Below are positions 34,179-43,881 of a stretch of 64,000 bases of DNA, piece by piece. The stretch covers positions 930,001-994,000 of the forward strand of contig CAWAHD010000005.1 of NCBI GenBank assembly GCA_963781785.1. Reading direction: 5' to 3'. The notes beneath the pieces are model-generated. The model searched no databases, was not told the origin of the DNA, and worked only from the letters and a program-made list of their open reading frames with translations. The translations under genes were made by a program, and so were the position numbers. Every line of letters begins with the position of its first letter. Within the stretch, counting starts at the first letter, position 1. This stretch comes from CAWAHD01 sp963781785. GTDB taxonomy: Bacteria > Planctomycetota > Planctomycetia > Isosphaerales > Isosphaeraceae.

Positions 34179-35246
34179 ATGGCAGAAAACCCGAGTAACC
34201 GCAACCCGCTCGAGACGGATGAGACGCTCTCGTCGACGGGCGGACTGCCGCCCGACTTCTTCGACGCCCCGGCATCCCCCGCGTCCCATAGGCACGCTCC
34301 GTCGCTTCCTGCTCGCGATGCACCGCTACCGCCGCGCCTCGCCGGAGCCCCTGCTTCGCCTGGCGTCGTGATCGAGCGGCGAGCATCGTTGCCCGTCGTC
34401 CTCGTGGTCCTCGCCGGCAACATCGTGTTCTTCCTGGGCGGAGTTCTCGCGGGATGGGCCGCCGCGCGGAAGGGTGCCGCACGCACGGAACCCCCCGCAA
34501 CGGCGGCAACGCACTCACCCCTGATCGAAGTCGTGCGTACGATCGACGCCAAGGCGTCAAAAAGCGCAGTGGACGCTTTGACGTCGCGCATCGGCGAAGT
34601 GCAGTCGGAGCTCGGGACGCTCGGGCGTGAGCTCGCCCGGCTCGAAGACCGTCTGAACGCAAAGACCAACGCGCCGCCCGCGCCGCCCGACCTCTCGCCG
34701 CTGCGGACGAGAATCGACGACCTCGTCAAAGAGAGCCAAAGGCTCTCCCGGCTACCGGCGACATTCGAGTCGCTCCGCCAACGCGTCGATGCGCTGGACA
34801 CGGGCCTGAACGCCGTCCGCACCGAGCTCGCCGCCGTCCGCACAGAGGTCGCCGCCGTACCAAAGCAGCTCGATGCATCGTTGAACGCCTTGAAGGATGC
34901 GATCGAATCGCGCCCCGCGTCCGCTCAGGTCAGCCCGGCTGACGTCGCCAGGGACGTGGGCGCCGGTCTGTTTCGTGACGGGAAATACCCAGCGGCGCGC
35001 GAAGTTTTTTTCACTCTCGTCCAGCACTACCCGGATGATGCGCGGCTCTGGTATTTCGCCGCGCTGGCGCACGGGCTGATCTCGGGTGACTGGACCGGCG
35101 AATCCGCGGGCATGGTGCGCCGGGGGATCGCGTGCGAAGAGAAAGGCAGCCCAAAGCGTTCGGACATCGACGCCCAGTTCTCGACGTTGACGAAGGAACA
35201 GGGGAAAGACTGGCTCGATGAGTGCCGCAAACGCGCGTCGCGGTAG
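34179..35246 (+). CDS. Coiled-coil membrane protein with C-terminal TPR-like region
   Basis: 355 residues. A Pro/Ala-rich cytoplasmic start is followed by one membrane helix (SLPVVLVVLAGNIVFFLGGV, about 68-92), then a long coiled coil (about 110-245, heptads such as IGEVQSELGTLGRELARLED and ELAAVRTEVAAVPKQLDASL) and a helical C-terminus (GLFRDGKYPAAREVFFTLVQ, WYFAALAHGLI) that resembles a TPR pair. It may be a scaffold at the membrane. It is convergent with the kinase gene ending at 35261, 14 bp away; functional linkage is only suggested by position. Confidence 0.75.
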   Translation: MAENPSNRNPLETDETLSSTGGLPPDFFDAPASPASHRHAPSLPARDAPLPPRLAGAPASPGVVIERRASLPVVLVVLAGNIVFFLGGVLAGWAAARKGAARTEPPATAATHSPLIEVVRTIDAKASKSAVDALTSRIGEVQSELGTLGRELARLEDRLNAKTNAPPAPPDLSPLRTRIDDLVKESQRLSRLPATFESLRQRVDALDTGLNAVRTELAAVRTEVAAVPKQLDASLNALKDAIESRPASAQVSPADVARDVGAGLFRDGKYPAAREVFFTLVQHYPDDARLWYFAALAHGLISGDWTGESAGMVRRGIACEEKGSPKRSDIDAQFSTLTKEQGKDWLDECRKRASR

Positions 35247-35260
35247 CGCGGGCGCACCGA

Positions 35261-36447
35261 TCAACCAAACACCACGATCAGGAGGACGGCGGCGGTCATC
35301 AAGAGCGAGAGGGTCATGCCCGAGAACAGGAGAAGCGAAACGCAGACGGGCAGACCGCCGGTGGCGTCGCCGGTCGGGAACTGGGCCTCGGCTCCCCAGC
35401 GCGGCCGAGGCACGGCCACGTGGGGCGGGCGCGCGCCGGCGGCCTCACCAGCGGCGAGCGGAGCGAGCGCTTCCGGAGCGAACTCGGCAATCAGGGGACG
35501 AGCGCCTCGGAGCATCCTCGCGAGGTCGAAGATCAGGTCGTCTGGACTGCGGTAGCGGTCCTCTCGAGTCCAGACCATCAACTTCCGCACGATGGCGCCA
35601 AGCCGCTGGTGAGCGCGCCGTTGAGCGACTCCGGCGCGGGCAGAGGGATTCGCGCGCTCGCGTGTCGGTGCATAGCTTCGGGTACCGACTTGCCTCCATA
35701 GGGGACGCGTCCGGTGACGAGGTGAAACAAGGTGGCACCAAGACTGTAGAGATCGCTTCGAATGTCCAGGTCGCTCTGCCCCCTCGTCTGCTCTGGGCTC
35801 ATGTACTCCGGCGTGCCCACCGCCATCCCTGCCTCCGCCAGGGCCCACGTCTCGTCGCCTAGAGGTCGAGCCAAGCCCAGGTCGACCAGCTTCACCACGC
35901 CCTGCGGCGTGAGGACGACGTTTGCGGGTTTGATATCGCGGTGGGTCAGCCCATGCTGGTGCAAGAAGCGAAGTGCCCCGGCAATGGCCAGTACGATCCG
36001 CAGCGCTGTTGTTTCGTCGAAGGGCCCCCGCACCTCGAGGAGCTCGTGGAGCGTCAATCCCCGGACGTATTCCATGACCAGGTAGGGTCGACCACTTGCC
36101 ACCCCGGCGTCGATCGTGGCGACGATGTTAGGGTGTAACAGTTGTGCGGCGATCAACGACTCGCGGCGGAAGCGCTCAACGTGGTCGGCACCGCGTGCCC
36201 AGGTCGCCCCCAAGACCTTGATGGCGACGATCCGATCAACGCTGATCTGGCGGGCCTTGAACACCGTGCCCATGGCCCCGTCATGAATGCGACCCAGAAC
36301 CTCGTATCCTGGAATCTTCAACTCGCCCGACGCGACACCGGGCGGATCCGGCGCGGTATCCAAGGGTTTGACCACCCCGATTCGTTCGTGGGGGGCGACG
36401 GGAAGACCGGCCGAAACGCCCTCTTCGCGGATTTCAGCACTGCTCAT
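35261..36447 (-). pseudogene. Ser/Thr protein kinase with C-terminal membrane helix, one-base frameshift
   Basis: The first frame has the kinase domain: glycine loop RIHDGAMGTVFKAR (52-65), VAIKV with Lys77, HRDIKPANV with Asp171, VDLGLAR (DLG instead of DFG), MSPEQ and DLYSLGATLFHLVTG. It ends after GALTSG. The second frame continues LGAIVRKLMVWTREDRYRSP, DLARMLRGARPLI and a membrane helix near the C-terminus (LSLLMTAAVLLIVVFG). Adding one base near 35605 joins the two into 395 residues. Planctomycete Hanks-type kinases of this size phosphorylate unknown partners. The break may be real or a sequence error; if real, the kinase loses its last helices and membrane anchor. Confidence 0.8.
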
Positions 36448-36918
36448 TGAACCTCGGCTCAGCGGAACCTATTCGGTGTCGTGTCCCGTTCCGTCTTACC
36501 TGAGCTCGCACGCGATCATGTCATGATGATACGAGTTTGTGTTTAATAAAACGCATCCACGAGCTTTGAGCCGGTAAGCGGGTCGGGTTAGGCCGGCGTA
36601 CGGCCAGGGTGCGCACTCCTGTCAAGCTACTGCCTGAAAGTCTCGTGCCACCGGCCGCGATTCGAACTTGGCCGAGTCGCCGAGTCGAATTCGCGGGAAA
36701 CCAGTTTTTCGGCGCAAGGGAGCCACGGCAGGACGATCCTGCGCCCACCGGGATGCACCCAATGACGATTGCTCGCTTCGGAACCCCGGGGACTTTACGA
36801 TATGCATGCAATACAGTTATGATGAGCACACGCACCTCCGTGGCAGATGGCGACGGGGCTCGCGGGAGCGAGTTCGAGCGCATCCCGAGCTGTGGGCGGT
36901 GTCCCGGGCGGCCTTCCC
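36448..36918. other. Divergent control region between kinase and sigma factor genes
   Basis: 470 bp with no convincing gene. It is AT-richer around 36515-36550 (TTTGTGTTTAATAAAACG), a possible promoter area for one or both flanking genes. No clear -35/-10 pair could be assigned. Confidence 0.4.
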
Positions 36919-36996
36919 ATGAACGATGTCTTGCAAATCCTCTCGGCCATCAAGCGGGGTGACCGGAATGCGGCCGACGAGCTCCTGCCGCTGGTC

Positions 36997-38533
36997 GTAG
37001 CCGTTCATAGGGTGGGGTAGGTCGAATCAAGCAACTTTGGATCGCGTCCGGGTGAGTCGCAAAAGAGAGGGAAGGGCGTGGCCACGACGGTCTGCTTCAA
37101 AGCACGAAGTCAGGTAATCCAAGACGTTGTGGCCCTGTTGCCTACAGGTCGCCACCACTGTCAGCATTCGCTCGACGAATCGGCTCCCATGCACACTGTC
37201 GGTCCCGCCGCTGATCCGCCTCCAGATCACCGCATGCCGCAACGCTCGTTCCACAACGTTGTTCGTCGGTGCGATTCCCTGGACCCGCGCGAAGGTCCAC
37301 AGACCTTCTTCCACCTTGAGAAGCTCGAAGCACGTGGCCGCCGTTTTCGCGCACGGGCACCTCGACCCTTCCAGAAGGGTTTGCTTGACCTCCCGACGCA
37401 AGCGGTGCATCCGCTCTTGAAACGCATTCCAAGGCAAAGTTCCGTCGCGCACTCGGTGCCAGTGGCGGAACAGCCGGTTCGACAACGAAAGCAACCGCTG
37501 TCCGATGCTCTCGCCTTCACCACCCCGGTCGATCATCGCTTGGAAGTCTCGGCGCAGATGCACCAGCAGACTTGACGCCCGAATGCCTTGATCCACTCAT
37601 ACGCGCTGAACCGGTCACTGCCGACGACCTGATCGTCTTTGCTCCCCAAGAGAGCCGCCGCGACTTCGCCACTACGACTTTTGGCGATGGTAAAGACCGT
37701 GCAAAAGCTGGTCACCGTGGCCCACAGCCAAGCCTTGTGACGATTCTCACGCCACGACGTCTCGTCGATATTAACCACCGAGGACTTATGGACCGAAGTC
37801 GCGAGTTCGTTGTAAGGGGCTTCAAGGGCGATGGCCGACTGCCGTTCCAGCTTGGAGACCATCCCGGTGGAGATCGAAAGAGTAAACAGGTCGCTTACCA
37901 ACTGCTGGATCTGACGCTTGCTGAGGCGATAGGCCCCCGCGAGCACGGCCAGCACCGCCTGAAGGTACGGGCCGAAGCATCCAGTGGGGACGCCCGGTGG
38001 CAAGGCAGCGCAGGTCGTCTCGCCGCAGCCAGGGCAGGTCAGACGATGGAGCCGATACTCATCGACAATCGGCTCGATCTTGGGCAGTTCGGCGACTTGA
38101 TGGATCAAGGGTTCGGGGTCGTCGCCGCAGAGTTCATGACCGCATCGGCGGCAAGCAGTCGGCTTACAGTGGGTCGTCCCGCGAATCTTTTCGGGTGGGA
38201 CCAAGGCGCGGTGGGCCTTACGATGTCCGGGCTGCCCGCCGCGTTTCTTTCCGCTGGGAGAAGCCGGGGGCTTGCGCTTCATTCCGATCGGATCAGAGGA
38301 TGGGGGCTTCGACGAGTTGGTGGAGTTGAGCTTCAGCCGATTCTCGAGATCGTTGACGCGCGCTTCAAGTTTGGCAAGGCGCAGTTCGTAGAACTCGACG
38401 AGCGCAAGAATCGCCGCTTGGACCTCGGGCGAAGCCGTCTGCCACAGGGGTTCTGGAATCGGGGGCGTCCATGCCATGCAGGTAGAATAATTGCGTCATT
38501 CGCAAACGACAACCCCAGACTGTGAACGCTTAC
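36997..38533 (-). mobile_element. IS66-family insertion sequence, 1537 bp
   Basis: Its left end GTAGCCGTTCATAGG and right end (complement) GTAAGCGTTCACAG are inverted repeats, continuing with TGGGGT; GTAA is the usual IS66 tip. One transposase gene occupies it; tnpA and tnpB, present in many IS66 elements, are absent, as in the ISBst12-like group. A perfect 8-bp duplication shows recent insertion. Confidence 0.9.
37027..38477 (-). CDS. tnpC: IS66-family transposase (TnpC-like), split by a one-base deletion
   Basis: The N-terminal frame (38477 to about 37570) has a coiled coil (KLEARVNDLENRLKLNSTNS), SKPPSSD, the basic KKRGGQPGHR, a zinc-finger domain (CRRCGHELC, LTCPGCGET) and the start of the catalytic core (SVVNIDETSWRENRHKAWLW, VVGSDRFSAYEWIKA). 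The second frame (about 37570 to 37027) continues VHLRRDFQAMIDRGG, APTNNVVERALRHAVIWRR and ERMLTVVATCRQQGHNVLDY. Adding one base near 37570 gives 483 residues. The duplicated target is intact, so loss would have come after transposition, or the indel is a sequence error. Confidence 0.85.
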
Positions 38534-39239
38534 CGCTGGTCTACGACGAATTGCGCCGGCTGGCCGCCCAGCGGCTCGCGCAGGAGAAGCCCGGCCAGAC
38601 CTTGGAGCCGACCGCCTTGGTTCACGAGGCCTACCTCCGGCTCGTCGGGTCGGGCACGCCTGCCCACTGGGACGGTTGCGGCCATTTCTTCGCCGCGGCC
38701 GCCGAGGCCATGCGTCGCATCCTGATCGAGCAGGCACGGCGCAAACAGACCCTCAAGCGCGGCGGCGGCCGGCGGCGCGAGCCCGCCGACGTCGACGCCC
38801 TGCTGGCCAGCGGCCCCACACACGAAGTCCTGGCCCTGCACGAGGCCCTGGAAAAGCTCGCCGCGCACGACCCCGTCGCGACCAAGCTGGTGGAGATGCG
38901 GTTCTTCGCTGGGCTGACGAATGAGCAGGCGGCCGAGTGCCTGGGCATCTCGCCGAGGACAGCCGAGCGTACCTGGCGGTACGCCCGGGCCTGGCTGTAC
39001 ACCGCCATGGCCGTGCCGGATTCCGAAGAAAAATGAACGGCTGGTGACGCCTTTCTCGCTTCGACGTCGCATAGAGGGGTGGTGAGGGCCCACTCCGCGC
39101 TGGGCGTAGACCATTTTCGCCCGCCGGAATTTGCCCGGGGCTGCGGCTGAGACCCGCTGTCGGGCCCCAGTAAGGGGGTAGCGGCAGCGCCCGGGGCGAT
39201 GGAATCTTCCTTGGCCGTGCTCAGTAGAGGTTTGGTGCG

Positions 39240-42200
39240 ATGAGTGACGAGTCGATCTTCGCCGCCGCGCTGGGCAAGGCTCCCGGGGTCGAGCGGCGCG
39301 CATTTCTGGACGGGGCTTGCGGGGGCGACCACGACCTCCGCCGGCGCATCGAGCGCCTGCTCGAGGCCGACGACCGGACCGGCGGCATCCTCGAGCGCGG
39401 ACCCGACGCCGGCCCGACCGAGGCCCCGGAGCCAGACGGGCCGCCGCTCTTGCCCGAACGTGTCTTCGCCGGCCGCTTCAAGCTGCGCCAGAAGCTCGGC
39501 GAAGGGGGCATGGGCGAGGTCTGGGTCGCCGACCAGGCCGCGCCCGTGCAGCGCCGCGTCGCCATCAAGGTCGTTCGGCCCGGCCTCGACTCCGAGCGGA
39601 TGCTCGCCCGCTTCGACCAGGAGCGCCAGGCGCTGGCGCTGATGGACCATCCCAACATCGCCAAGGTCCTCGACGCCGGCGAAGCCGACGGCCGCCCTTA
39701 CTTCGTGATGGAGCTGATCAAGGGCGTGCCGATCACCGACTATTGCGACAAAGCCAGGCTGTCGCCGCGCGAGCGGCTGGCGCTCTTTGTCCCGGTCTGC
39801 GAGGCCGTGCAGCACGCCCACCAGAAGGGCGTCGTCCACCGCGACTTGAAGCCGTCGAACATCCTGGTTGCCCTCTACGACGGCCGGCCGGTGCCCAAGG
39901 TGATCGACTTCGGCATCGCCAAGGCAACCGGCCCGCGGCTGACCGATCGCAGCATTTACACCGAGGTCGGCGCGCTCATCGGAACCCTGGAATACATGGC
40001 GCCCGAGCAGGCCGAGCTGAACAATCTCGACATCGACACCCGCGCCGACGTCTACGCTCTGGGGGCGATCCTCTACGAGCTCTTGACCGGCAGCGTGCCG
40101 TTCTCGCGCCAGGAGCTTCAAGCGGCCGGCTTCCTCGAGATGCTGCGGGTGATCCGTGAGGTCGAGCCGCCGCGGCCGAGCACGAAGCTCTCAAAATCGG
40201 GGACGCTGCCGAGTGTCGCCGACGTGCGCCGCACGGATCCGCAGAAGCTGGTGTCGCTCATGCGTGGCGAGCTGGACTGGATCATCCTCAAGTGCCTGGA
40301 GAAGGACCGCGGCCGGCGCTACCAGGCCGCGAGCGGGCTGGCCCGCGACCTGGAGCACTACCTGGCGGACGAGCCTGTGGAAGCATGTCCGCCCACCGCC
40401 CTATACCGGCTGCGCAAGTTTGCCCGCAAGCACAGGACGGCGCTGGTGACGGCGGCGGCGTTCGCCATCCTCCTGGTCGCCGGCGTCGTGGTGAGCACCT
40501 GGCAGGCGGTGCGGGCCACGTCGGCCGGGCGCGAGGCGCGCGACCTCCAGATCGCCGCCGAGGTGGCGAAGCAGCAAGCCTTGGACGCAAAGACTGAGTC
40601 CGACAGACAGCGGGACCAGGTGAGTCTGACCGCCTACGCGTCCGGGATGGGGCTGGCCCAGCGCGCCTGGGAAGAGAATAACGTCGTCCGCGCCCGCGAA
40701 TTGCTCGCAGAGGTACCCAGCGAGGCGGCCGGCCGAAACCTGCGTGGGTTCGAGTGGTTCTACCTGTCCCGCGTGTGCCATCCCGACGAGCTGACCCTCG
40801 TAGGCCATGCAGGTTTTGTCTTTAGCGTGGCGTTTAGCCCGGACGGCCAGCGCTTGGCGTCGGGAAGCGCTGATAAGACCGTGAAGACCTGGGACAGCGC
40901 GACCGGCAAGGAACTGTTCGCCCTCAAAGGCCATGCCAATTGGGTCAGGAGCGTGGCGTTCAGCCCGGACGGCCAGCGCCTGGCGTCTGGGGGCTCTGAC
41001 CAGACGGTGAAGATCTGGGACAGCGCGACGGGCAAGGAGCTGTTCACCCTCAAGGGGCACGCCGGTGAAGTGATGAGCGTGGCGTTCAGCCCGGATGGCC
41101 AGCGCCTGGCGTCGGCGGGCCGGGACCAGACCGTGAAGATCTGGGAGACTGCGACCGGCAAGGAGCTGTTGGCACTCAAGGGCCATGCCGACGTCGTTGC
41201 GAGCGTGGCCTTCAGCCCGGACGGCCAGCGCCTCGCGTCGGCGGGGGGCTTCGACCAGACGGTGAAGATCTGGGACAGCGCGACGGGCAAGGAGCTGTTC
41301 ACGCTCAAGGGCCATGCCGTTTATGTCTGGCGCGTGGCCTTCAGCCCGGACGGCCAGCGCCTGGCGTCGGCGAGCGAGGACCAGACGGCGAAGATCTGGG
41401 ACACCGCAACTGGCAAGGAGCTGTTCACCCTCAAGGGCCACGCAGGTTGGGTTGAGAGCGTGGCGTTCAGCCCGGACGGCCAGCGGCTGGCGTCGAGAGG
41501 CATTGACCAGACCGTGAGGATCTGGGACACCGCGACCGGCAAGGAGCTGTTCGCCTTGAAAGGCCATGCCGGTTCGGTGGGGAGCGTGGCGTTCAGCCCG
41601 GACGGCCAGCGCCTGGCATCGGCGAGCGGTGACCAGACGGTGAAGATCTGGGACAGCGCGACCGGGAAGGAGCCGTTCACCCTCAAGGGCCATGCAGCTC
41701 CGGTCTTTGGCGTGGCGTTCAGCCCGGACGGCCAGCGCCTGGCGTCGGGAAGCGCTGACAAGACCGTGAAGATCTGGGACACCGCCACCGGCAAGAAGTT
41801 GTTCGACTTGAGTGGCCACGCCGATCTGGTCACGAGCGTGGCGTTCAGCCCGGACGGCCAGCGCCTGGCGTCGGGAAGCACCGACAAGACGGTGAAGATC
41901 TGGGACAGCGCGACCGGGAAGGAGCTGTTCACCCTCAAGGGCCATGCCAGTGGCGTCACGGGCTTTGCGTTCAGCCCGGACGGCCAGCGCCTGGCGTCGG
42001 GGGGCTACGACAAGACGGTGAAGATCTGGGACAGCGCGAGCCGGAAGGAGCTGTTCACCCTCAAGGGCCATGCTGGTTGGGTCACGAGCGTGGCGTTCAG
42101 CCCCGACGGCCAGCGCCTGGCATCGGCGAGCGTTGACCAGACGGTGAAGATCTGGGACAGCGCGACAGGCAAGGAGCTGTTCACCCTCAAGGGCCACGCA

Positions 42201-43136
42201 GGTTGGGTCCAGAGCGTGGCGTTCAGCCCGGACGGCCAGCGCCTGGCGTCGGCGAGCAATGACCAGACGGTGAAGATCTGGGACAGCGCGACAGGCAAGG
42301 AGCTGTTCGCTCTCAAGGGTCATGCCGGCAACGTCGGTGGCGTCGCGTTCAGCCCGGACAGCCAGCGCCTGGCGTCGGCGAGTCACGACCAGACGGTGAA
42401 GATCTGGGACAGCGCGACCGGCAAGGAGCTGTTAGCCCTCAAGGGCCATGCCGGTGGGGTCTCGAGAGTGGCGTTCAGCCCGGACGGCCAGCGCCTGGCC
42501 TCCGGGAACGAAGATGGATCAATCAATCTATGGGAGACAATGAGTGTCTCTCGCGAAATCCAGCACCGTCGGGCGACCAACCAAATCGTGGCCGATCTCT
42601 TCGGACAGATGCCCCTGCGTGCCGATGTCTTGGAGCGGTTGCGAACTCTGCCCGACATGAGTCCGTCCCGCAGGCAAGAAGTCCTCGCTGTTGCCCAGGC
42701 GTATCCCGAAGATTCGTCGGCACTGAACAAACTCGCCGGGGAACTGGTAAGGCTGCCGGGCGGCGAATTGTCGGGCTATCGCAAGGCCCTGCGGTATAGC
42801 GAGGAAGCCTGTCAGCTTGAACCCGAGAATGGCGACTTCGTGAGTACGCTGGGCGTTGCCTACTATCGCGCCGGCAACTATGAGAAGGCGCTGGACGTGC
42901 TGTCGCGCTCGGACAAGATCAACGCGCTTAAAGAGAAAGGCTCTATTCCCGCGGACCTCGCCTTCCTCGCCATGACGCACCGGCAACTCGGCCACGCCAA
43001 GCAAGCACAGGCGAAGCTTCAGGTCCTGCGAGAGCGGATGAAGGATCCGCGCGCTGCGCGGATCGCCGGGGCTCCTGTCTTCTTGCGCGAAGCGGAAGAA
43101 TTGCTGGCAAAGCCCAAGGCTCCCGGCAGCAAGTAA
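39240..43136 (+). CDS. Ser/Thr protein kinase with 14 near-identical WD40 blades
   Basis: 1298 residues. Kinase domain about 78-370: GEGGMGEVWVA (87-97), VAIKV with Lys110, HRDLKPSN with Asp202, IDFGIAK with Asp223, MAPEQ. One membrane helix at about 400-421 (ALVTAAAFAILLVAGVVVS). A linker helix precedes 14 WD40 units (about 522-1101), each GHA-xx-V-xx-VAFSPDGQRLAS-xxx-D-(Q/K)-TVKIWD-x-ATGKELF-x-LK, enough for two seven-bladed propellers. The C-terminal 190 residues contain TPR-like helices (LGVAYYRAGNYEKALDVL). The kinase lies inside and the propellers outside. It stands behind the interrupted sigma gene, the usual sigma-kinase pairing in planctomycetes. Blade identity is extreme, with variation limited to a few positions. 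Confidence 0.93.
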   Translation: MSDESIFAAALGKAPGVERRAFLDGACGGDHDLRRRIERLLEADDRTGGILERGPDAGPTEAPEPDGPPLLPERVFAGRFKLRQKLGEGGMGEVWVADQAAPVQRRVAIKVVRPGLDSERMLARFDQERQALALMDHPNIAKVLDAGEADGRPYFVMELIKGVPITDYCDKARLSPRERLALFVPVCEAVQHAHQKGVVHRDLKPSNILVALYDGRPVPKVIDFGIAKATGPRLTDRSIYTEVGALIGTLEYMAPEQAELNNLDIDTRADVYALGAILYELLTGSVPFSRQELQAAGFLEMLRVIREVEPPRPSTKLSKSGTLPSVADVRRTDPQKLVSLMRGELDWIILKCLEKDRGRRYQAASGLARDLEHYLADEPVEACPPTALYRLRKFARKHRTALVTAAAFAILLVAGVVVSTWQAVRATSAGREARDLQIAAEVAKQQALDAKTESDRQRDQVSLTAYASGMGLAQRAWEENNVVRARELLAEVPSEAAGRNLRGFEWFYLSRVCHPDELTLVGHAGFVFSVAFSPDGQRLASGSADKTVKTWDSATGKELFALKGHANWVRSVAFSPDGQRLASGGSDQTVKIWDSATGKELFTLKGHAGEVMSVAFSPDGQRLASAGRDQTVKIWETATGKELLALKGHADVVASVAFSPDGQRLASAGGFDQTVKIWDSATGKELFTLKGHAVYVWRVAFSPDGQRLASASEDQTAKIWDTATGKELFTLKGHAGWVESVAFSPDGQRLASRGIDQTVRIWDTATGKELFALKGHAGSVGSVAFSPDGQRLASASGDQTVKIWDSATGKEPFTLKGHAAPVFGVAFSPDGQRLASGSADKTVKIWDTATGKKLFDLSGHADLVTSVAFSPDGQRLASGSTDKTVKIWDSATGKELFTLKGHASGVTGFAFSPDGQRLASGGYDKTVKIWDSASRKELFTLKGHAGWVTSVAFSPDGQRLASASVDQTVKIWDSATGKELFTLKGHAGWVQSVAFSPDGQRLASASNDQTVKIWDSATGKELFALKGHAGNVGGVAFSPDSQRLASASHDQTVKIWDSATGKELLALKGHAGGVSRVAFSPDGQRLASGNEDGSINLWETMSVSREIQHRRATNQIVADLFGQMPLRADVLERLRTLPDMSPSRRQEVLAVAQAYPEDSSALNKLAGELVRLPGGELSGYRKALRYSEEACQLEPENGDFVSTLGVAYYRAGNYEKALDVLSRSDKINALKEKGSIPADLAFLAMTHRQLGHAKQAQAKLQVLRERMKDPRAARIAGAPVFLREAEELLAKPKAPGSK
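40803..42540 (+). repeat. Tandem 126-129 bp repeats encoding WD40 blades
   Basis: Thirteen full units plus a partial fourteenth. GCGTTCAGCCCGGACGGCCA and ACGGTGAAGATCTGGGACAG recur in nearly all units. One unit (the fourth) is longer by three bases. The high DNA identity indicates recent unequal recombination or conversion rather than protein-level conservation alone. Confidence 0.92.
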
Positions 43137-43268
43137 ACGGGTGCGGGCGGCCCGAGGAAGAGTGCGATCGCTTCCGAGTGGGATCAGGTGGGCCCGATCG
43201 ATGCATCGGGCGCGAGGCGTCCGCTAACGCCGGCTCGATTGGTACTAGCCGCTGCAAACTGCAAACTT

Positions 43269-43543
43269 AGCCACGGATCAAACACGGATTGAACACGGAT
43301 AGAAACACGGATGGAGACACACACCAGTGAGCATGCGACCGGAGGCGCCGAGCGGGAATACCTGCTCCAGGAAACCGTACCCAAGGATCGAGTACACCTC
43401 GAATGCCGCGCCGATGATCTGTTCGGAGATCTCCCCGTGCTCGAGCGCCATGGCTCTTGTACCCCCATTGCGGTAATTGACCGGAACCCGCTCTTTGCCA
43501 GCCCGCATCCTATCCGTGTTCAATCCGTGTTCAATCCGTGGCT
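43269..43543. repeat. 32-bp inverted repeat enclosing a GxxExxY relic
   Basis: The left arm (43269-43300) is built of AACACGGAT units and begins AGCCACGGATC; the right arm (43512-43543) is its complement at 30 of 32 positions and ends AATCCGTGGCT. Similar CCGTGTTC-AATCCGTGG repeats occur beside GxxExxY genes in other bacteria, by my recollection. Confidence 0.75.
43353..43451 (-). pseudogene. N-terminal relic of a GxxExxY protein
   Basis: From the ATG at 43451 it reads MALEHGEISEQIIGAAFEVY and SILGYGFLEQV, the start of the GxxExxY (TIGR04256) family, whose members normally have about 125 residues. The similarity stops after 33 residues and the left arm of the inverted repeat follows shortly. 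It cannot form the fold. Confidence 0.8.
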
Positions 43544-43787
43544 GAGTTTCCCCTTCTTCGTCTGTCGTCCCAGTGGCTCCGATCGGCCAAGCCCTCCCGC
43601 TCCACCATCGCGCGGCGGCGCAAACCAGGGACAGCTACATCGAACTGTTCCGTGCGCTCTCTGCCGGTGCCAGCACATCATTCGGGCTTGTGAACCTACC
43701 TTTAGCAGCGCCAAACGTTGGTGCACTTCCACGAAAATCCACCGTCAATCTTCCAAGTCCAAGATCAGGGGCTCTCCGCAAACGCGC

Positions 43788-43881
43788 AAGGTGCCGGCCG
43801 GGGGCGGGACGCCCACCACCTTCACCGCCGGGTTCAACAGCCCCGATGGCCTGGCCTTCGAGTCGGCTGCGGCTGCGCTAA
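43788..43881 (+). pseudogene. Relic of an NHL/propeller surface protein
   Basis: The frame reads KVPAGGGTPTTFTAGFNSPD, GLAFESA, matching one propeller unit of the protein at 54776 (VPAAGGKTTTFATGLNGPIA, LAFDSAG). Only about 31 codons remain, adjoining the stop of the large sigma-kinase gene on the other strand. Confidence 0.65.

Larger units (their letters stand above)
36989..38541. repeat. 8-bp target-site duplication flanking the IS66-type element
   Basis: CGCTGGTC at 36989-36996 and again at 38534-38541. Eight bases is the usual duplication size of IS66. The copies are identical and in-frame within the sigma gene. Confidence 0.92.
36919..39036 (+). pseudogene. ECF sigma factor gene split by an IS66-type element
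   Basis: The first 26 codons (36919-36996: MNDVLQILSAIKRGD, then NAADELLPLV) and codons from 38542 to 39036 (YDELRRLAAQRLAQEKPGQT, LVHEAYLRLVG, HFFAAAAEAMRRILIEQAR, FFAGLTNEQAAECLGISPRT) form one ECF sigma factor. If the element and one copy of the 8-bp duplication are removed, the frame reads ELLPLVYDELRRL without any error, giving 190 residues, the normal length of the planctomycete TIGR02999-like group. Regions 2 and 4 are intact in the second part, but the normal start is cut off. An in-frame ATG at 38491 inside the element could allow a fusion product. The downstream WD40 kinase is the usual partner. Confidence 0.92.
43137..43877. other. Interval with relics and an inverted repeat
   Basis: It contains the GxxExxY relic, its flanking inverted repeat and the NHL relic listed separately. 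No intact gene seen. Confidence 0.6.

Noticed and set aside
36521..36883. 120-codon minus frame upstream of the sigma factor
   Set aside because: Lies in the divergent control region, improbable composition, no similarity.
40401..42386. 661-codon open frame antisense to the WD40 array
   Set aside because: It arises from the repeated GC-rich DNA of the WD40 units; its protein is a periodic translation of the complement with no family similarity, while the + strand frame is clearly the kinase.
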